A stretch of DNA of 64,000 nucleotides from Streptomyces sp. NBC_00234 (GCF_036195325.1 NZ_CP108101.1:5022001-5086000), one strand, 5' to 3'; positions 1-8,631 are shown, counted from the stretch's first letter. The notes: a model not told the origin generated them from the letters alone. Program-made: numbers and translations.

Positions 1-94
1 CCGAACCTTGACGCACGATCCCCAAGACGCCACGACCGGCAGGATCGGTTCCGCCCTGTTTCAGGAAGTGGTCAGGAATACGTCACGGCCGGCC

Positions 95-736
95 TCAGGA
101 CAGTTCGAGTGCTCCGGGCGTCGGCACGTCGCCGGGCCGGGTCTTCGTCTGCGACGTGCACAGATAGCCGCGTGGCGCGTAGTTCCCGGGGCCGCCGAGG
201 ACGACCGTGCCGCCGGGCGCCAGCGTGTCGCGCTCCGCGTACGTGCACACGAGCTGTGCCAGGGCCTCGGCCGCCAGGTCCTCGGGCTGCTGGTTCAGAC
301 GCAGTGCGCCCGCCGGATCGCCCTCCCGGCCCTCGGTGACCCGCAGGCCCACCGGCACGCCCGTGGAGAACCCGGCCTGCCGCTCGTCGGTGGCCGGCTC
401 CTTCTGGAGCTCGTCCAACAGCACCCGTGCGACGCGGATGCGGTCGGACTCCGACGCGTCCAGCCGCACCGAACGGCTCACGGTCACCAGCTGGGAGGCG
501 CAGACCAGGTAGATCTGGACCTGGATGTCCTCCAGGGACTGCGTGGTCACGTCCCGGGCGGGCGTGCGGCACGGCACCCGGGACGGCGCGGCGCCCGCGT
601 CCACCGGCACCGAGGTCGACCTGATCCCGCAGCCGGCCGCCAGAGCGACACCCGCCAGGACAACGGCCAGCACCCGGCCGGCGCGCCGCGTCCGCCCGGT
701 GCGCTGTGCGCCGTACGCACGGTCGCCGCTCGTCAC
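95..736 (-). CDS. Lipoprotein of the afsQ operon, GerMN-like
   Basis: A 213-residue predicted lipoprotein. Residues about 20-36 form a signal peptide ending in the lipobox LAAGC, with the lipidated cysteine at residue 36, so it should sit on the outer face of the membrane. The body contains a pattern (LLDEL, then a GVPVGLRV stretch, then alternating hydrophobics) that resembles GerMN-type domains; this domain call is an inference. Its GTG start overlaps the TGA of afsQ2 as GTGA, so it is the third gene of the afsQ1-afsQ2 operon and translation is probably coupled. By analogy with the CseA lipoprotein of the SigE/CseBC system, it may tune the sensor kinase outside the membrane. Nothing recognisable lies in the 94 bases downstream. 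Confidence 0.85.
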   Translation of the reverse strand: MTSGDRAYGAQRTGRTRRAGRVLAVVLAGVALAAGCGIRSTSVPVDAGAAPSRVPCRTPARDVTTQSLEDIQVQIYLVCASQLVTVSRSVRLDASESDRIRVARVLLDELQKEPATDERQAGFSTGVPVGLRVTEGREGDPAGALRLNQQPEDLAAEALAQLVCTYAERDTLAPGGTVVLGGPGNYAPRGYLCTSQTKTRPGDVPTPGALELS

Positions 737-2268
737 GTCGCGCCGCCCTCCTCGTTCCGGTCCTCCGCGCCGTGCTCCCCGGCCTCGGAGGTCAGCCGCT
801 CGGCATCGCGGGGCAGCCGCAGCACGAACACCGCGCCGTCACCGTCCGGCGAGTTCGCGGCCGTGATGTCACCGCCGTGGATGTGTGCGTTCTCCATGGC
901 GATCGACAGGCCGAGCCCACTGCCCTCGGACCGGGGCCGGGAGGCGCTCGCCTTGTAGAAGCGGTCGAAGACGTGCGGCAGGACGTCCTCGGGGATGCCC
1001 GGACCGTGGTCCCGCACCTCGATGACCAGTTCCTCGCCGACGGTCCGTACCGCCACGCGTACCGGCGAACCGCCGTGCTTGAGGGCGTTGCCGATGAGAT
1101 TCGCCAGGATCACGTCGAGCCGGCGCGGATCGAGCCGCACCATCATGCCGCGCTCGGCGTCCAGATCCACCGCGTCCAGCCAGGCCCGGGCGTCGATGCA
1201 GGCGGTGACCTGGTCGGCGACGTCGACCGTGTCGAGGACGAGACGGGCCGTACCCGCGTCGAAGCGGGTCACCTCCATCAGGTTCTCCACCAGGTCGTTG
1301 AGCCGTCGGGTCTCGCTGACCACCAGATGCACCGCGGGGGCGATCATCGGGTCGAGGCTGTCGGCCTCGTCCTCCAGCACCTCCGCGACGGCGGTGATCG
1401 CGGTCAGCGGGGTCCGCAGCTCGTGCGACATGTCGGCGACGAACCGGCGGCTGGACTCCTCCCGCGCGCTCATGTCCGCGACCTTCTTCTCCAGCGAGCT
1501 CGCGGTCCTGTTGAACGTACGGGAGAGGTCGGCCAGTTCATCGGTCCCGGACACCACGAGCCGGGTGTCGAGCTTGCCCTCGCCGAGTTTGCGGGCCGCG
1601 TCGCCCAGCCGCTGCACCGGGCGCAGCACGGTCGTCGCCGCACCCTGGGCGAGCAGCGCCGAGCCGACCAGGGCCAGCGCGGTGGCGATACCGAGCGACC
1701 AGGCCAGCGAGTTGAGGTCCTGGCGCTCCTGGTCGAGCGACTTCAGCATGTACCCGGTCGGTCCGCCACCGATGATCTTCGTCCCGGCCACCAGGTACGG
1801 CGTGCCGCCGATGCTCGTGCGCTGCCAGAACAGGTGGTACTCAAAGGTGTTGCCCGAGGTCATGGGCTGCTTCCTGCCCACCTGCTCCTGCAGCGAGGAC
1901 GGCACGTCCTGCCGGGTGAAGGAGTCCAGGTCGGAGTACCCGACGATCGGCTTGCCCTCGCGCTCGTCCACGAGCAGGACGTTGTAACCGGGACTGCTGC
2001 TCGCCATCTGCACGGCGGCGTTCTGCAGATCGTCCCGGGTGGGAGGTATCGGCAGGGTCGCCGCCCGGTTCTGCATCTGGCGGCGGAAGTCGCCGAGGGC
2101 GGAATCCTGGGTACGCGTCAGCACGGCCTCACGGTTGAGCCAGTACGCGATCCCCGACGCGGACACCGCCGCCGTCAGCGCGACCAGCCCGAACACGACG
2201 ACGAGCCGCAGTCGCAGACTGGTCCAGCGCAGACCGGTGAGCACGGTCCGCTTCGCGGGTTCACTCAC
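733..2268 (-). CDS. afsQ2: Sensor histidine kinase AfsQ2
   Basis: Membrane sensor kinase of the AfsQ1/AfsQ2 system, which in S. coelicolor links nitrogen and nutrient state to antibiotic production and development. The 511 residues hold transmembrane helix 1 (about 20-44), an extracytoplasmic sensor loop (about 45-185), helix 2 (about 190-210), a HAMP linker (about 212-265), a HisKA domain with the phospho-accepting His282 in the motif FVADMSHELRTPLTA, and a HATPase_c domain with N and G boxes (NLIGNALKH; DHGPGIPEDVLPHVFDRF; GSGLGLSI). The GTG start overlaps the AfsQ1 stop as GTGA, giving tight stoichiometric coupling. Assignment rests on these domains plus the neighbouring divergent sigma gene, a gene order I know from the afsQ locus. 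Confidence 0.93.
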   Translation of the reverse strand: MSEPAKRTVLTGLRWTSLRLRLVVVFGLVALTAAVSASGIAYWLNREAVLTRTQDSALGDFRRQMQNRAATLPIPPTRDDLQNAAVQMASSSPGYNVLLVDEREGKPIVGYSDLDSFTRQDVPSSLQEQVGRKQPMTSGNTFEYHLFWQRTSIGGTPYLVAGTKIIGGGPTGYMLKSLDQERQDLNSLAWSLGIATALALVGSALLAQGAATTVLRPVQRLGDAARKLGEGKLDTRLVVSGTDELADLSRTFNRTASSLEKKVADMSAREESSRRFVADMSHELRTPLTAITAVAEVLEDEADSLDPMIAPAVHLVVSETRRLNDLVENLMEVTRFDAGTARLVLDTVDVADQVTACIDARAWLDAVDLDAERGMMVRLDPRRLDVILANLIGNALKHGGSPVRVAVRTVGEELVIEVRDHGPGIPEDVLPHVFDRFYKASASRPRSEGSGLGLSIAMENAHIHGGDITAANSPDGDGAVFVLRLPRDAERLTSEAGEHGAEDRNEEGGAT

Positions 2269-2960
2269 TGAGGCGAGTCCAGCCGGTAGCCCACGCCGCG
2301 CACGGTACGGATCAGCGTCGGCGAGGACGGCACGTCCTCCACCTTCGCGCGCAGCCGCTGGACACAGGCGTCCACGAGCCGCGAGTCACCGAGGTAGTCG
2401 TGCTCCCACACCAGGCGCAGCAGCTGCTGCCTGGAGAGGGCCTGGCCGGGCCGGCGGCTCAGTTCCAGCAGCAGCCGGAGCTCGGTGGGGGTGAGCTGGA
2501 GGTCCTCACCGCTCTTGGTGACGGTCATCGCGGAGCGGTCGATGATCACGTTCCCGAACGTCGCGGAGTCCGTGGACTCGCGTTCGCCCCGGCGTAGCAC
2601 CGCGCGGATCCGGGCGTCGAGCACCCGGCCCTGCACGGGCTTCACCACATAGTCGTCCGCGCCGGACTCCAGTCCCACCACGACGTCGATGTCGTCGCTG
2701 CGCGCGGTCAGCAGAATGATCGGCAGCTGGTCGGTGCGGCGGATGCGCCGGCACACCTCGAAACCGTCGATCCCGGGCAGCATCACATCCAGCACGACCA
2801 GGTCCGGCCGCTGCTCTCGCAGCAGGTTCAGGCCGTCCTCTCCCGTCGCCGCAGTGGCCACTCGGTGGCCCTGGCGTGACAACGAGAGTTCGAGAGCCGT
2901 GCGGATGGCGTCGTCGTCCTCGATCAGCAACAGGAAAGGCACGGGGTCATTCTGGCCCAT
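2265..2960 (-). CDS. afsQ1: Response regulator AfsQ1 (OmpR/PhoB class)
   Basis: DNA-binding partner of AfsQ2. The receiver domain (residues about 9-122) has the acidic pocket EDDD, the phosphorylated aspartate in LVVLDVMLPG (Asp58 with this start) and the conserved Lys in VVKPV. The C-terminal winged helix (about 135-228) is of the OmpR type (LTPTELRLLLEL ... VRGVGYRL). The ATG at 2960 is preceded by GAGG seven bases upstream. An in-frame GTG at 2942 would give a 225-residue protein with Asp52, the length I recall for S. coelicolor AfsQ1, but it has no visible ribosome site. In that species AfsQ1 activates antibiotic cluster regulators and sigQ and touches nitrogen genes. Confidence 0.95.
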   Translation of the reverse strand: MGQNDPVPFLLLIEDDDAIRTALELSLSRQGHRVATAATGEDGLNLLREQRPDLVVLDVMLPGIDGFEVCRRIRRTDQLPIILLTARSDDIDVVVGLESGADDYVVKPVQGRVLDARIRAVLRRGERESTDSATFGNVIIDRSAMTVTKSGEDLQLTPTELRLLLELSRRPGQALSRQQLLRLVWEHDYLGDSRLVDACVQRLRAKVEDVPSSPTLIRTVRGVGYRLDSPQ

Positions 2961-3023
2961 GGTGGTGCCTCAGTTCGACAGTTGGACGGCTCTCACCGTT
3001 CCGCCACACCCGGGAGAGGCCCT

Positions 3024-3039
3024 GTGACACGTCTGTGAC
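3024..3039. promoter_or_regulatory. AfsQ1 binding box between afsQ1 and sigQ
   Basis: The divergent intergenic region contains GTGAC, six bases, then GTGAC. This is an exact fit to GTnAC-n6-GTnAC, the motif reported for AfsQ1 in S. coelicolor (recalled from the literature). It lies 84 bp before the sigQ start and 63 bp before afsQ1, so it could serve activation of sigQ and autoregulation. Confidence 0.8.
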
Positions 3040-3122
3040 AGTCGGGGGACAGCGCCATGAAACTGCCCGGGCAAGCTCGTTGGCACATGGAAGCAACCGA
3101 CTCCACCGACGGGGGGCGCGAG

Positions 3123-3869
3123 ATGAACGCAACGCACAGCACCGGCTCGAGCGCAGTTGTCACGCGTCTCCACGACGTCGGCCGGGGTCCGGAGAAGTCC
3201 GGCGGTGGAGCGCGGGGGTGCGTTCGCGGCGTCGGGCGTCAGCATCCGTCGTACATGACGGTGGTTGACACGCCCCTCGGGGGCAACGGGGGAAGTGCGT
3301 ACGGGGAGGTCACGGGGGAGCGGAAGCCCTCGGCGCAGACCGAGGACGCCGCAGCGGTGTTCACGGCCTACGTCCAGGAGCGCCGCGCCTCCCTGTACGC
3401 AACCGCCTATCACCTGACCGGCGACCGGTACGAGGCCGAGGACCTGCTGCAGAGCGCCCTCTTCTCCACGTACCGGGCGTGGGACAGGATCAGTGACAAG
3501 GCGGCGGTCGGCGGATATCTGCGGCGCACCATGACCAACCTGCACATCAGCGCCTGGCGCAGGCGCAAGCTCAACGAATACCCGACCGAGGAGCTGCCGG
3601 AGACGGTGGGCGACACGGACGCGATGCGCGGCACGGAGCTGCGGGCGGTGCTCTGGCAGGCGCTCGCGCGGCTGCCCGAACTCCAGCGCACGATGCTGGT
3701 CCTGCGGTACTACGAGGGCCGCACCGACCCGGAGATCGCGTCCATCCTCGACATCAGTGTCGGCACGGTGAAGTCGAGCATCTGGCGGTCGCTCCGCCGG
3801 CTGCGCGAGGACGAGGTCCTCAGCTTCGGCCGTGACGAGGAGGAGTCCTTCGGCGAGCTGGTGGCCTGA
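3123..3869 (+). CDS. sigQ: ECF-type sigma factor SigQ
   Basis: Extracytoplasmic-function sigma factor, 248 residues. Region 2 includes the stretch ASLYATAYHLTGDRYEAEDL and the -10 binding segment WRRRKL. Region 4 is a clear helix-turn-helix (LPELQRTMLVLRYYEG ... IASILDISVGTVKSSIWRSL). The chosen ATG is preceded by a run of Gs (GGGGGGCGCGAG). ATGs at 3057 and 3255 are alternatives, the last leaving only the conserved core. It has about 80 residues of unconserved, glycine-rich N-terminal extension. It is divergent from afsQ1/Q2, and in S. coelicolor its transcription depends on AfsQ1. No anti-sigma gene is adjacent, so control is presumably transcriptional. Confidence 0.92.
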   Translation: MNATHSTGSSAVVTRLHDVGRGPEKSGGGARGCVRGVGRQHPSYMTVVDTPLGGNGGSAYGEVTGERKPSAQTEDAAAVFTAYVQERRASLYATAYHLTGDRYEAEDLLQSALFSTYRAWDRISDKAAVGGYLRRTMTNLHISAWRRRKLNEYPTEELPETVGDTDAMRGTELRAVLWQALARLPELQRTMLVLRYYEGRTDPEIASILDISVGTVKSSIWRSLRRLREDEVLSFGRDEEESFGELVA

Positions 3870-3944
3870 GGCGACGGGGGGAAACGGGGGACGGGGGGAA
3901 CGGGCCGCTGCTTCGGGGGAGGCGGCGGTACGGGGGTAGCGCAT

Positions 3945-3981
3945 CGGGGTCGGACAGGCCGGGGGGTCCTGTCCGGCCCCG
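3945..3981 (+). terminator. sigQ terminator
   Basis: A 14-bp stem with one G-T wobble, a 9-base loop (3959-3967), then TTTCG. It lies 76 bp after the sigQ stop and before a convergent gene, so it may act for both. Confidence 0.7.
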
Positions 3982-4020
3982 TTTCGCGTGCCCGGACGCC
4001 GGGGCGCCCGACCCCGGCCG

Positions 4021-4728
4021 TTACGCGGCCCCGCGGCCCGCGGTCGTCCGGCGACAGCGCCCCGCCGCAGCCGCGGCCAGCCGGCCCAGCGCCTCTTCCT
4101 TGCCGCACGGATACGCGCCCAGCGCCGTCTGGCGGGCCACGATCCGTCGCTCGGACCGCATCAGCCGCCAGCCGCGGCGCAGCAGGAACGGCACCGACTT
4201 GCGGCCCTCGCGCAGATCCCGCAGCAGCCGCCGCCGGAACGTCGTCGAGGGGCGCCCGCGCAGACAGAGCGCGTCCGCCAGGAGGCCCAGCTCCTGGCAG
4301 CGCTCCACGATGTCCGCCGCGAAGATGCCCTCGGCCACGAACAGGGGCGTGCGTTCGATGTGGAACGCCTCGCGGCCGACGCGCGCGCTCGTGGCGATGT
4401 CGTACACCGGCACGTCCGTACGCCCGGTACGGCACAGCTCCGAGACGGCCGCGACCGCCGCGTCCGCGTCCCAGGACTGTGCGGAGTCCCAGTCGATGTC
4501 CGTGCTGTCCGTGACCAGCGGCAGCGTCGGGTCGTTGCCCTCCTTGTAGAAGTCGTCCAGCCGCAGCACCGGCAGACCGGTGCGGGCGGCCAGGGAGGAC
4601 TTTCCTGAGCCGGAGGGGCCCGCGAGCAGTACGACGCGGGTCGGGATCGATTGGGAATTCACAGAACAGAAGTGTGAGGCATTGACCCGCGCAGGGGACC
4701 CCTCGGAGGTCCTGTTGGTATCGAGCAT
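4021..4728 (-). CDS. Uridine/cytidine kinase-like P-loop protein
   Basis: A small P-loop phosphotransferase related to uridine kinase. The Walker A motif GPSGSGKSS lies near the N terminus, followed by a DDFYKEGND motif typical of nucleoside kinases, where the acidic residue serves the substrate hydroxyl. VAEGIFAADI is a Walker B-like segment. The substrate is unproven. Its position beside deoC and the phosphorylase gene would suit pyrimidine nucleoside salvage. ATG 4728 has GAGG close upstream. An in-frame GTG at 4662 would place the P-loop 12 residues from the start as in Udk, but lacks a ribosome site, so the N terminus is uncertain. The C-terminal 25 residues are Ala/Arg-rich and probably unstructured. 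Confidence 0.75.
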   Translation of the reverse strand: MLDTNRTSEGSPARVNASHFCSVNSQSIPTRVVLLAGPSGSGKSSLAARTGLPVLRLDDFYKEGNDPTLPLVTDSTDIDWDSAQSWDADAAVAAVSELCRTGRTDVPVYDIATSARVGREAFHIERTPLFVAEGIFAADIVERCQELGLLADALCLRGRPSTTFRRRLLRDLREGRKSVPFLLRRGWRLMRSERRIVARQTALGAYPCGKEEALGRLAAAAAGRCRRTTAGRGAA

Positions 4729-4792
4729 CACACCTCAACTACTCTCCGCGCACGGACGATTACCGAAAACGGCTCGATCAGGTGGGAAAATC

Positions 4793-5218
4793 ATGGCTCG
4801 TCATGCACTGTCTGCACCTTCACGCACCCGGCGCCGCATTCTGCTGCGCGCGGGCCTGACCGTCACCGCGGTGGGCGCGGCGCTCGGTGCGGGAGGTGCG
4901 GCCGCCCAGGCCGCGCCGCTGCCCGCTGCCCCGGCCACCGAGGCGGACAGCACCCTCGGCGCGGTCACCGACACCGCGGGCCCGGCGCTGACCGGGGCGC
5001 TCGGCTACTCGCTCGCGGGCGGCATCGCGCCCATCACCGATCTCCAGCTCGACCCGCTGGCCGGGACGGGCGTCGACCCGCTGGACAACGCGGTGGGCAC
5101 GCAGATCGCCGACTTCAAGCCGCTGACCACGGCCGTGGTGACCGACCCGGTGACCAGCGGCGGCGCGCTGAGCGACCTGCCCGTGGTCGGGCAGGCGACG
5201 GACCTGCTGACCGGCTGA
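4793..5218 (+). CDS. Small secreted protein of unknown function
   Basis: A 141-residue protein with a classic Sec signal peptide: Arg-rich start (RTRRR), hydrophobic core, and cleavage expected after AQA near residue 40. The mature part is about 100 residues, Ala/Thr/Asp/Leu-rich, and lacks cysteines; recurrent segments such as LDPLAGTGVDPLDNAVG give it a low-complexity look. I recognise no enzyme motif. An AGGTGGG ribosome site precedes the ATG. Similar secreted proteins in streptomycetes carry uninformative names such as ATP-binding protein; no P-loop is visible here. Confidence 0.75.
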   Translation: MARHALSAPSRTRRRILLRAGLTVTAVGAALGAGGAAAQAAPLPAAPATEADSTLGAVTDTAGPALTGALGYSLAGGIAPITDLQLDPLAGTGVDPLDNAVGTQIADFKPLTTAVVTDPVTSGGALSDLPVVGQATDLLTG

Positions 5219-5227
5219 CGGCACGAC

Positions 5228-5277
5228 GGCCTGCGGGCCGCCTCCTCCGGTCACCCGGGGGAGGCGGCCCGCAGGCC
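5228..5277. terminator. Bidirectional terminator
   Basis: A perfect 18-bp inverted repeat (5228-5245 with 5260-5277) with a 14-base spacer, centred between two convergent genes. It should stop both the secreted-protein transcript and the aldehyde dehydrogenase operon transcript. Confidence 0.85.
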
Positions 5278-5286
5278 CGTGGGCGG

Positions 5287-6249
5287 TCAGTACGAGGAGC
5301 CTGCGGCTCCCAGGGCGCCCGTGGGGTGCCAGACCGTCTTCGTCTCCAGGAAGGCCGTCAGGCGGCGCGTGCCGGGGTCGGCCGACCAGTCGGGCTCGTT
5401 GGCATCTGTGTCCACAGGAGAGGAAGGGGCGGCGCTCTGCGCCTCGTTCGAGGGGCGGTGGCGGGCGACGGGTGGGCGCAGGACGCGCTTCATGTTGTCC
5501 GCCGCCGCGATCTCCAGCTCCTTCGCCAGAGCGGCGTCGGCTCCCGTGAGATCGATCGCGTTGACGTCCTGGTGGGAGGCGAGCGGCGCCGCGAGCTCCG
5601 CCGTCTTCCCGGACAGGATGTTGACCACGCCGCCCGGGAGGTCGGAGGTGGCCAGCACCTCGCCCAGGGAGAGCGCGGGCAGCGGGGAGGCCGCCGAGGT
5701 GATGACCACGGCCGTGTTGCCGGTGGCGATCACCGGGGCGATCACCGAGACCAGGCCCAGGAACGAGGACTTCTGGGGTGCCAGGACCGTGACGACACCG
5801 GTCGGCTCGGGGGTGGAGAGGTTGAAGAACGGGCCGGCGACCGGGTTCGCCCCGCCGACGATCTGGCCGATCTTGTCGGTCCAGCCCGCGTACCAGACCC
5901 AGCGGTCGATCGCCGCGTCGACGACGGCCGCCGCCTTGGACTTCGAGAGGCCCTCGGCGTCCGCGACCTCCCGTACGAACTGGTCCTTGCGGCCCTCCAG
6001 CATCTCCGCGACGCGGTAGAGGACCTGGCCGCGGTTGTACGCGGTCGCGCCCGACCAGCCGCCGAACGCCTTGCGGGCGGCCACGACCGCGTCACGTGCG
6101 TCCTTGCGGGAGGACTGCGGCGCGTTCGCCAGCCACCTGCCCTTGGAGTCCGTCACCTCGTACACCCGGCCGCTCTCGGAGCGGGGGAACTTGCCCCCGA
6201 CGTACAGCTTGTAGGTCTTGAAGACACTGAGACGCGTCGCATCAGACAT
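5287..6249 (-). CDS. Aldehyde dehydrogenase-like protein lacking the catalytic domain
   Basis: A 320-residue paralogue of the adjacent aldehyde dehydrogenase. Residues 1 to about 225 follow the family's NAD-binding half (for example GNTAVVITSA and LPGGVVNILSG). The protein then loses the E-L-G-G and G-Q-x-C segments that carry the catalytic Glu and Cys. A short disordered linker follows, ending in LTAFLETKTVW, which resembles the family's C-terminal oligomerisation arm. A full-length member is about 480 residues. The ATG at 6249 overlaps the end of the upstream gene by 8 bases, so both proteins are made together. It cannot be an ordinary dehydrogenase; a regulatory or structural partner of its neighbour is likely (inference). 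Confidence 0.88.
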   Translation of the reverse strand: MSDATRLSVFKTYKLYVGGKFPRSESGRVYEVTDSKGRWLANAPQSSRKDARDAVVAARKAFGGWSGATAYNRGQVLYRVAEMLEGRKDQFVREVADAEGLSKSKAAAVVDAAIDRWVWYAGWTDKIGQIVGGANPVAGPFFNLSTPEPTGVVTVLAPQKSSFLGLVSVIAPVIATGNTAVVITSAASPLPALSLGEVLATSDLPGGVVNILSGKTAELAAPLASHQDVNAIDLTGADAALAKELEIAAADNMKRVLRPPVARHRPSNEAQSAAPSSPVDTDANEPDWSADPGTRRLTAFLETKTVWHPTGALGAAGSSY

Positions 6250-7678
6250 CGAGGTATGCCTCCAGGCCGTGACGGCCGCCTTCGCGGCCGAAGCCCGATT
6301 CCTTGTAACCGCCGAAGGGCGACGTCGGGTCGAACTTGTTGAACGTGTTGGCCCAGACGACGCCTGCCCGGAGCTTGTTGGCCACCGCGAGGATGCGGGA
6401 GCCCTTCTCCGTCCAGATGCCGGCCGAGAGGCCGTACTGGCTGTTGTTGGCCTTGGCGACCGCCTCGTCCGGGGTACGGAAGGTGAGGACGGACAGCACC
6501 GGGCCGAAGATCTCGTCGCGGGCGACGGTGTGCGCCTGCGACACGTTGGTGAAGAGCGTCGGGGCGAACCAGTATCCGGACGAGGGGAGTTCGCAGGGTG
6601 CGGACCAGCGCTCGGCGCCCTCCGCCTCACCCGTCTCGACGAGCGAGGTGATCCGGGAGAGCTGCTCCTCGGAGTTGATCGCGCCGATGTCGGTGTTCTT
6701 GTCCAGCGGGTCGCCGAGACGGAGCGTGGACAGACGGCGCTTGAGGGAGTCCAGCACCTCGTCCTGGACCGACTCCTGTACGAGGAGCCGGGAGCCCGCG
6801 CAGCAGACCTGGCCCTGGTTGAAGAAGATGCCGTTGACGATGCCCTCGACCGCCTGGTCGATGGGGGCGTCGTCGAAGACGATGTTGGCGCCCTTGCCGC
6901 CCAGCTCCAGGGTGACCTTCTTGTCCGTACCGGCGATCTGGCGGGCGATGGCCTTGCCGACCGCGGTCGAGCCGGTGAAGGCGACCTTGTTCACGTCGGG
7001 GTGGCCGACGAGGGCGGCGCCCGCGTCGCCGTAACCCGTGAGGATGTTGACGACGCCCTTGGGCAGACCTGCCTGGCGGCAGATGTCCGCGAAGAACAGC
7101 GCGGAGAGCGGAGTCGTCTCGGCGGGCTTCAGGACCACCGTGTTGCCGGTGGCGAGCGCCGGGGCGATCTTCCAGGCCAGCATCAGGAGCGGGAAGTTCC
7201 ACGGGATGACCTGGCCGGCCACGCCCAGCGGGCGCGGGTTCGCGCCGTAGCCCGCGTGGTCCAGCTTGTCGGCCCAGCCCGCGTAGTAGAAGAAGTGCGC
7301 GGCGACGAGGGGGAGGTCCGCGTCGCGGGTCTCCTTGATCGGCTTGCCGTTGTCCAGGGTCTCCAGGACGGCGAGCTCGCGGCTGCGCTCCTGGATGATC
7401 CGGGCGATCCGGAACAGGTACTTCGCCCGCTCGGAGCCCGGCAGGGCCGACCACTTCTCGAACGCCTTGCGGGCCGCCTTCACGGCCCTGTCGACGTCCT
7501 CGGCGCCGGCCTGCGCCACCTCGGCGAGGACCTCCTCGGACGAGGGGCTGACCGACTTGAAGACCTTGCCGTCCGCGGCGTCGGTGAACTCGCCGTCGAT
7601 GAACAGCCCGTACGAAGGGGCGATGTCGACGACGGAGCGGGACTCCGGAGCCGGTGCGTACTCGAATGCAGATGCCAT
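6242..7678 (-). CDS. NAD(P)-dependent aldehyde dehydrogenase
   Basis: A complete 478-residue class-type aldehyde dehydrogenase. The cofactor site (PWNFPLLMLAWKIAPAL, then TGSTAVGKAI), the general base Glu in LELGGKGANIVFDDA and the nucleophile in FNQGQVCCAGSR are all present. It lies 5 bases after deoC, with its ribosome site inside deoC, and overlaps the truncated paralogue. DeoC releases acetaldehyde, so oxidation of that acetaldehyde to acetate is the most economical role; substrate range is inferred. The ATG at 7678 begins the family-like sequence. Confidence 0.92.
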   Translation of the reverse strand: MASAFEYAPAPESRSVVDIAPSYGLFIDGEFTDAADGKVFKSVSPSSEEVLAEVAQAGAEDVDRAVKAARKAFEKWSALPGSERAKYLFRIARIIQERSRELAVLETLDNGKPIKETRDADLPLVAAHFFYYAGWADKLDHAGYGANPRPLGVAGQVIPWNFPLLMLAWKIAPALATGNTVVLKPAETTPLSALFFADICRQAGLPKGVVNILTGYGDAGAALVGHPDVNKVAFTGSTAVGKAIARQIAGTDKKVTLELGGKGANIVFDDAPIDQAVEGIVNGIFFNQGQVCCAGSRLLVQESVQDEVLDSLKRRLSTLRLGDPLDKNTDIGAINSEEQLSRITSLVETGEAEGAERWSAPCELPSSGYWFAPTLFTNVSQAHTVARDEIFGPVLSVLTFRTPDEAVAKANNSQYGLSAGIWTEKGSRILAVANKLRAGVVWANTFNKFDPTSPFGGYKESGFGREGGRHGLEAYLDV

Positions 7679-7683
7679 GGGGA

Positions 7684-8631
7684 TCAGTCCACCGTCACGT
7701 AATCGGGGCCGGAGTAACGGCCGGTGCTGAGCTTCTGGCGCTGCATCAGCAGGTCGTTCAGCAGGCTGGAGGCGCCGAAGCGGAACCAGTGGTTGTCCAG
7801 CCAGTCCTCGCCCGCGGTCTCGTTGACCAGCACGAGGAACTTGATCGCGTCCTTGCTGGTGCGGATTCCGCCGGCCGGCTTCACGCCGACCTGTACTCCA
7901 GTCTGCTCCCGGAAGTCGCGGACTGCCTCCAGCATCAGCAGGGTGTTCGCGGGCGTCGCGTTGACCGCGACCTTCCCGGTCGAGGTCTTGATGAAGTCGG
8001 CGCCCGCCAGCATCCCGAGCCAGGAGGCCCGGCGGATGTTGTCGTACGTGGACAGCTCGCCGGTCTCGAAGATCACCTTCAGCCGCGCGGAGCCGCACTC
8101 GGCCTTCACGGCCACGATCTCCTCGTACACCTTCAGGTAGTGGCCGGAGAGGAAGGCGCCGCGGTCGATCACCATGTCGATCTCGTCGGCCCCGGCCGCC
8201 ACGGCGTCGCGGACGTCCGCGAGCTTGACGGCCAGCGCGGCACGGCCGGCGGGGAAGGCCGTCGCCACGGACGCCACCTTCACTCCGGAGCCGGCCACGG
8301 CGGCGACGGCGGTCGCCGCCATGTCGGGGTAGACGCAGACCGCGGCGGTGCGCGGGGTCGTGCGGTCGGTCGGGTCGGGGTTGACGGCCTTGGCGGCGAG
8401 AGCCCGGACCTTGCCCGGGGTGTCCGCGCCTTCCAGCGTCGTCAGGTCGATCATCGAGATGGCGAGATCGATGGCGTACGCCTTGGCAGTCGTCTTGATC
8501 GATCGGGTACCGAGAGAGGCGGCGCGCGCTTCGAGGCCGACAGGGTCGACGCCGGGCAGCCCGTGCAGGAAGCGGCGCAGCGCACTGTCGGACGCCGTCG
8601 CGTCGGCGAATGCAGGTGCAGTGGTGGGCAT
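7684..8631 (-). CDS. deoC: Deoxyribose-phosphate aldolase
   Basis: Cleaves 2-deoxyribose-5-phosphate to glyceraldehyde-3-phosphate and acetaldehyde, the last step of deoxynucleoside breakdown. Diagnostic features are the Schiff-base lysine in GADFIKTSTGK, the assisting lysine in VGVKPAGGIR, the early substrate-binding segment AVCVYPDM and DEIDMVID. At 315 residues it is the longer actinobacterial/eukaryotic-like form. The ATG at 8631 is used here. A GTG at 8637 lies exactly six bases after a TATGCT -10 hexamer (8644-8649), so the transcript may be leaderless from that GTG. The first gene of the deoC-aldehyde dehydrogenase operon, with a palindromic operator at its promoter. Confidence 0.95.
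   Translation of the reverse strand: MPTTAPAFADATASDSALRRFLHGLPGVDPVGLEARAASLGTRSIKTTAKAYAIDLAISMIDLTTLEGADTPGKVRALAAKAVNPDPTDRTTPRTAAVCVYPDMAATAVAAVAGSGVKVASVATAFPAGRAALAVKLADVRDAVAAGADEIDMVIDRGAFLSGHYLKVYEEIVAVKAECGSARLKVIFETGELSTYDNIRRASWLGMLAGADFIKTSTGKVAVNATPANTLLMLEAVRDFREQTGVQVGVKPAGGIRTSKDAIKFLVLVNETAGEDWLDNHWFRFGASSLLNDLLMQRQKLSTGRYSGPDYVTVD

Noticed and set aside
733..2271. Long open frames opposite afsQ2, and the same pattern opposite accA2, pccB, hutH, birA and pckA
   Set aside because: They are antisense shadows with His/Arg/Gly-rich composition and no family motifs.
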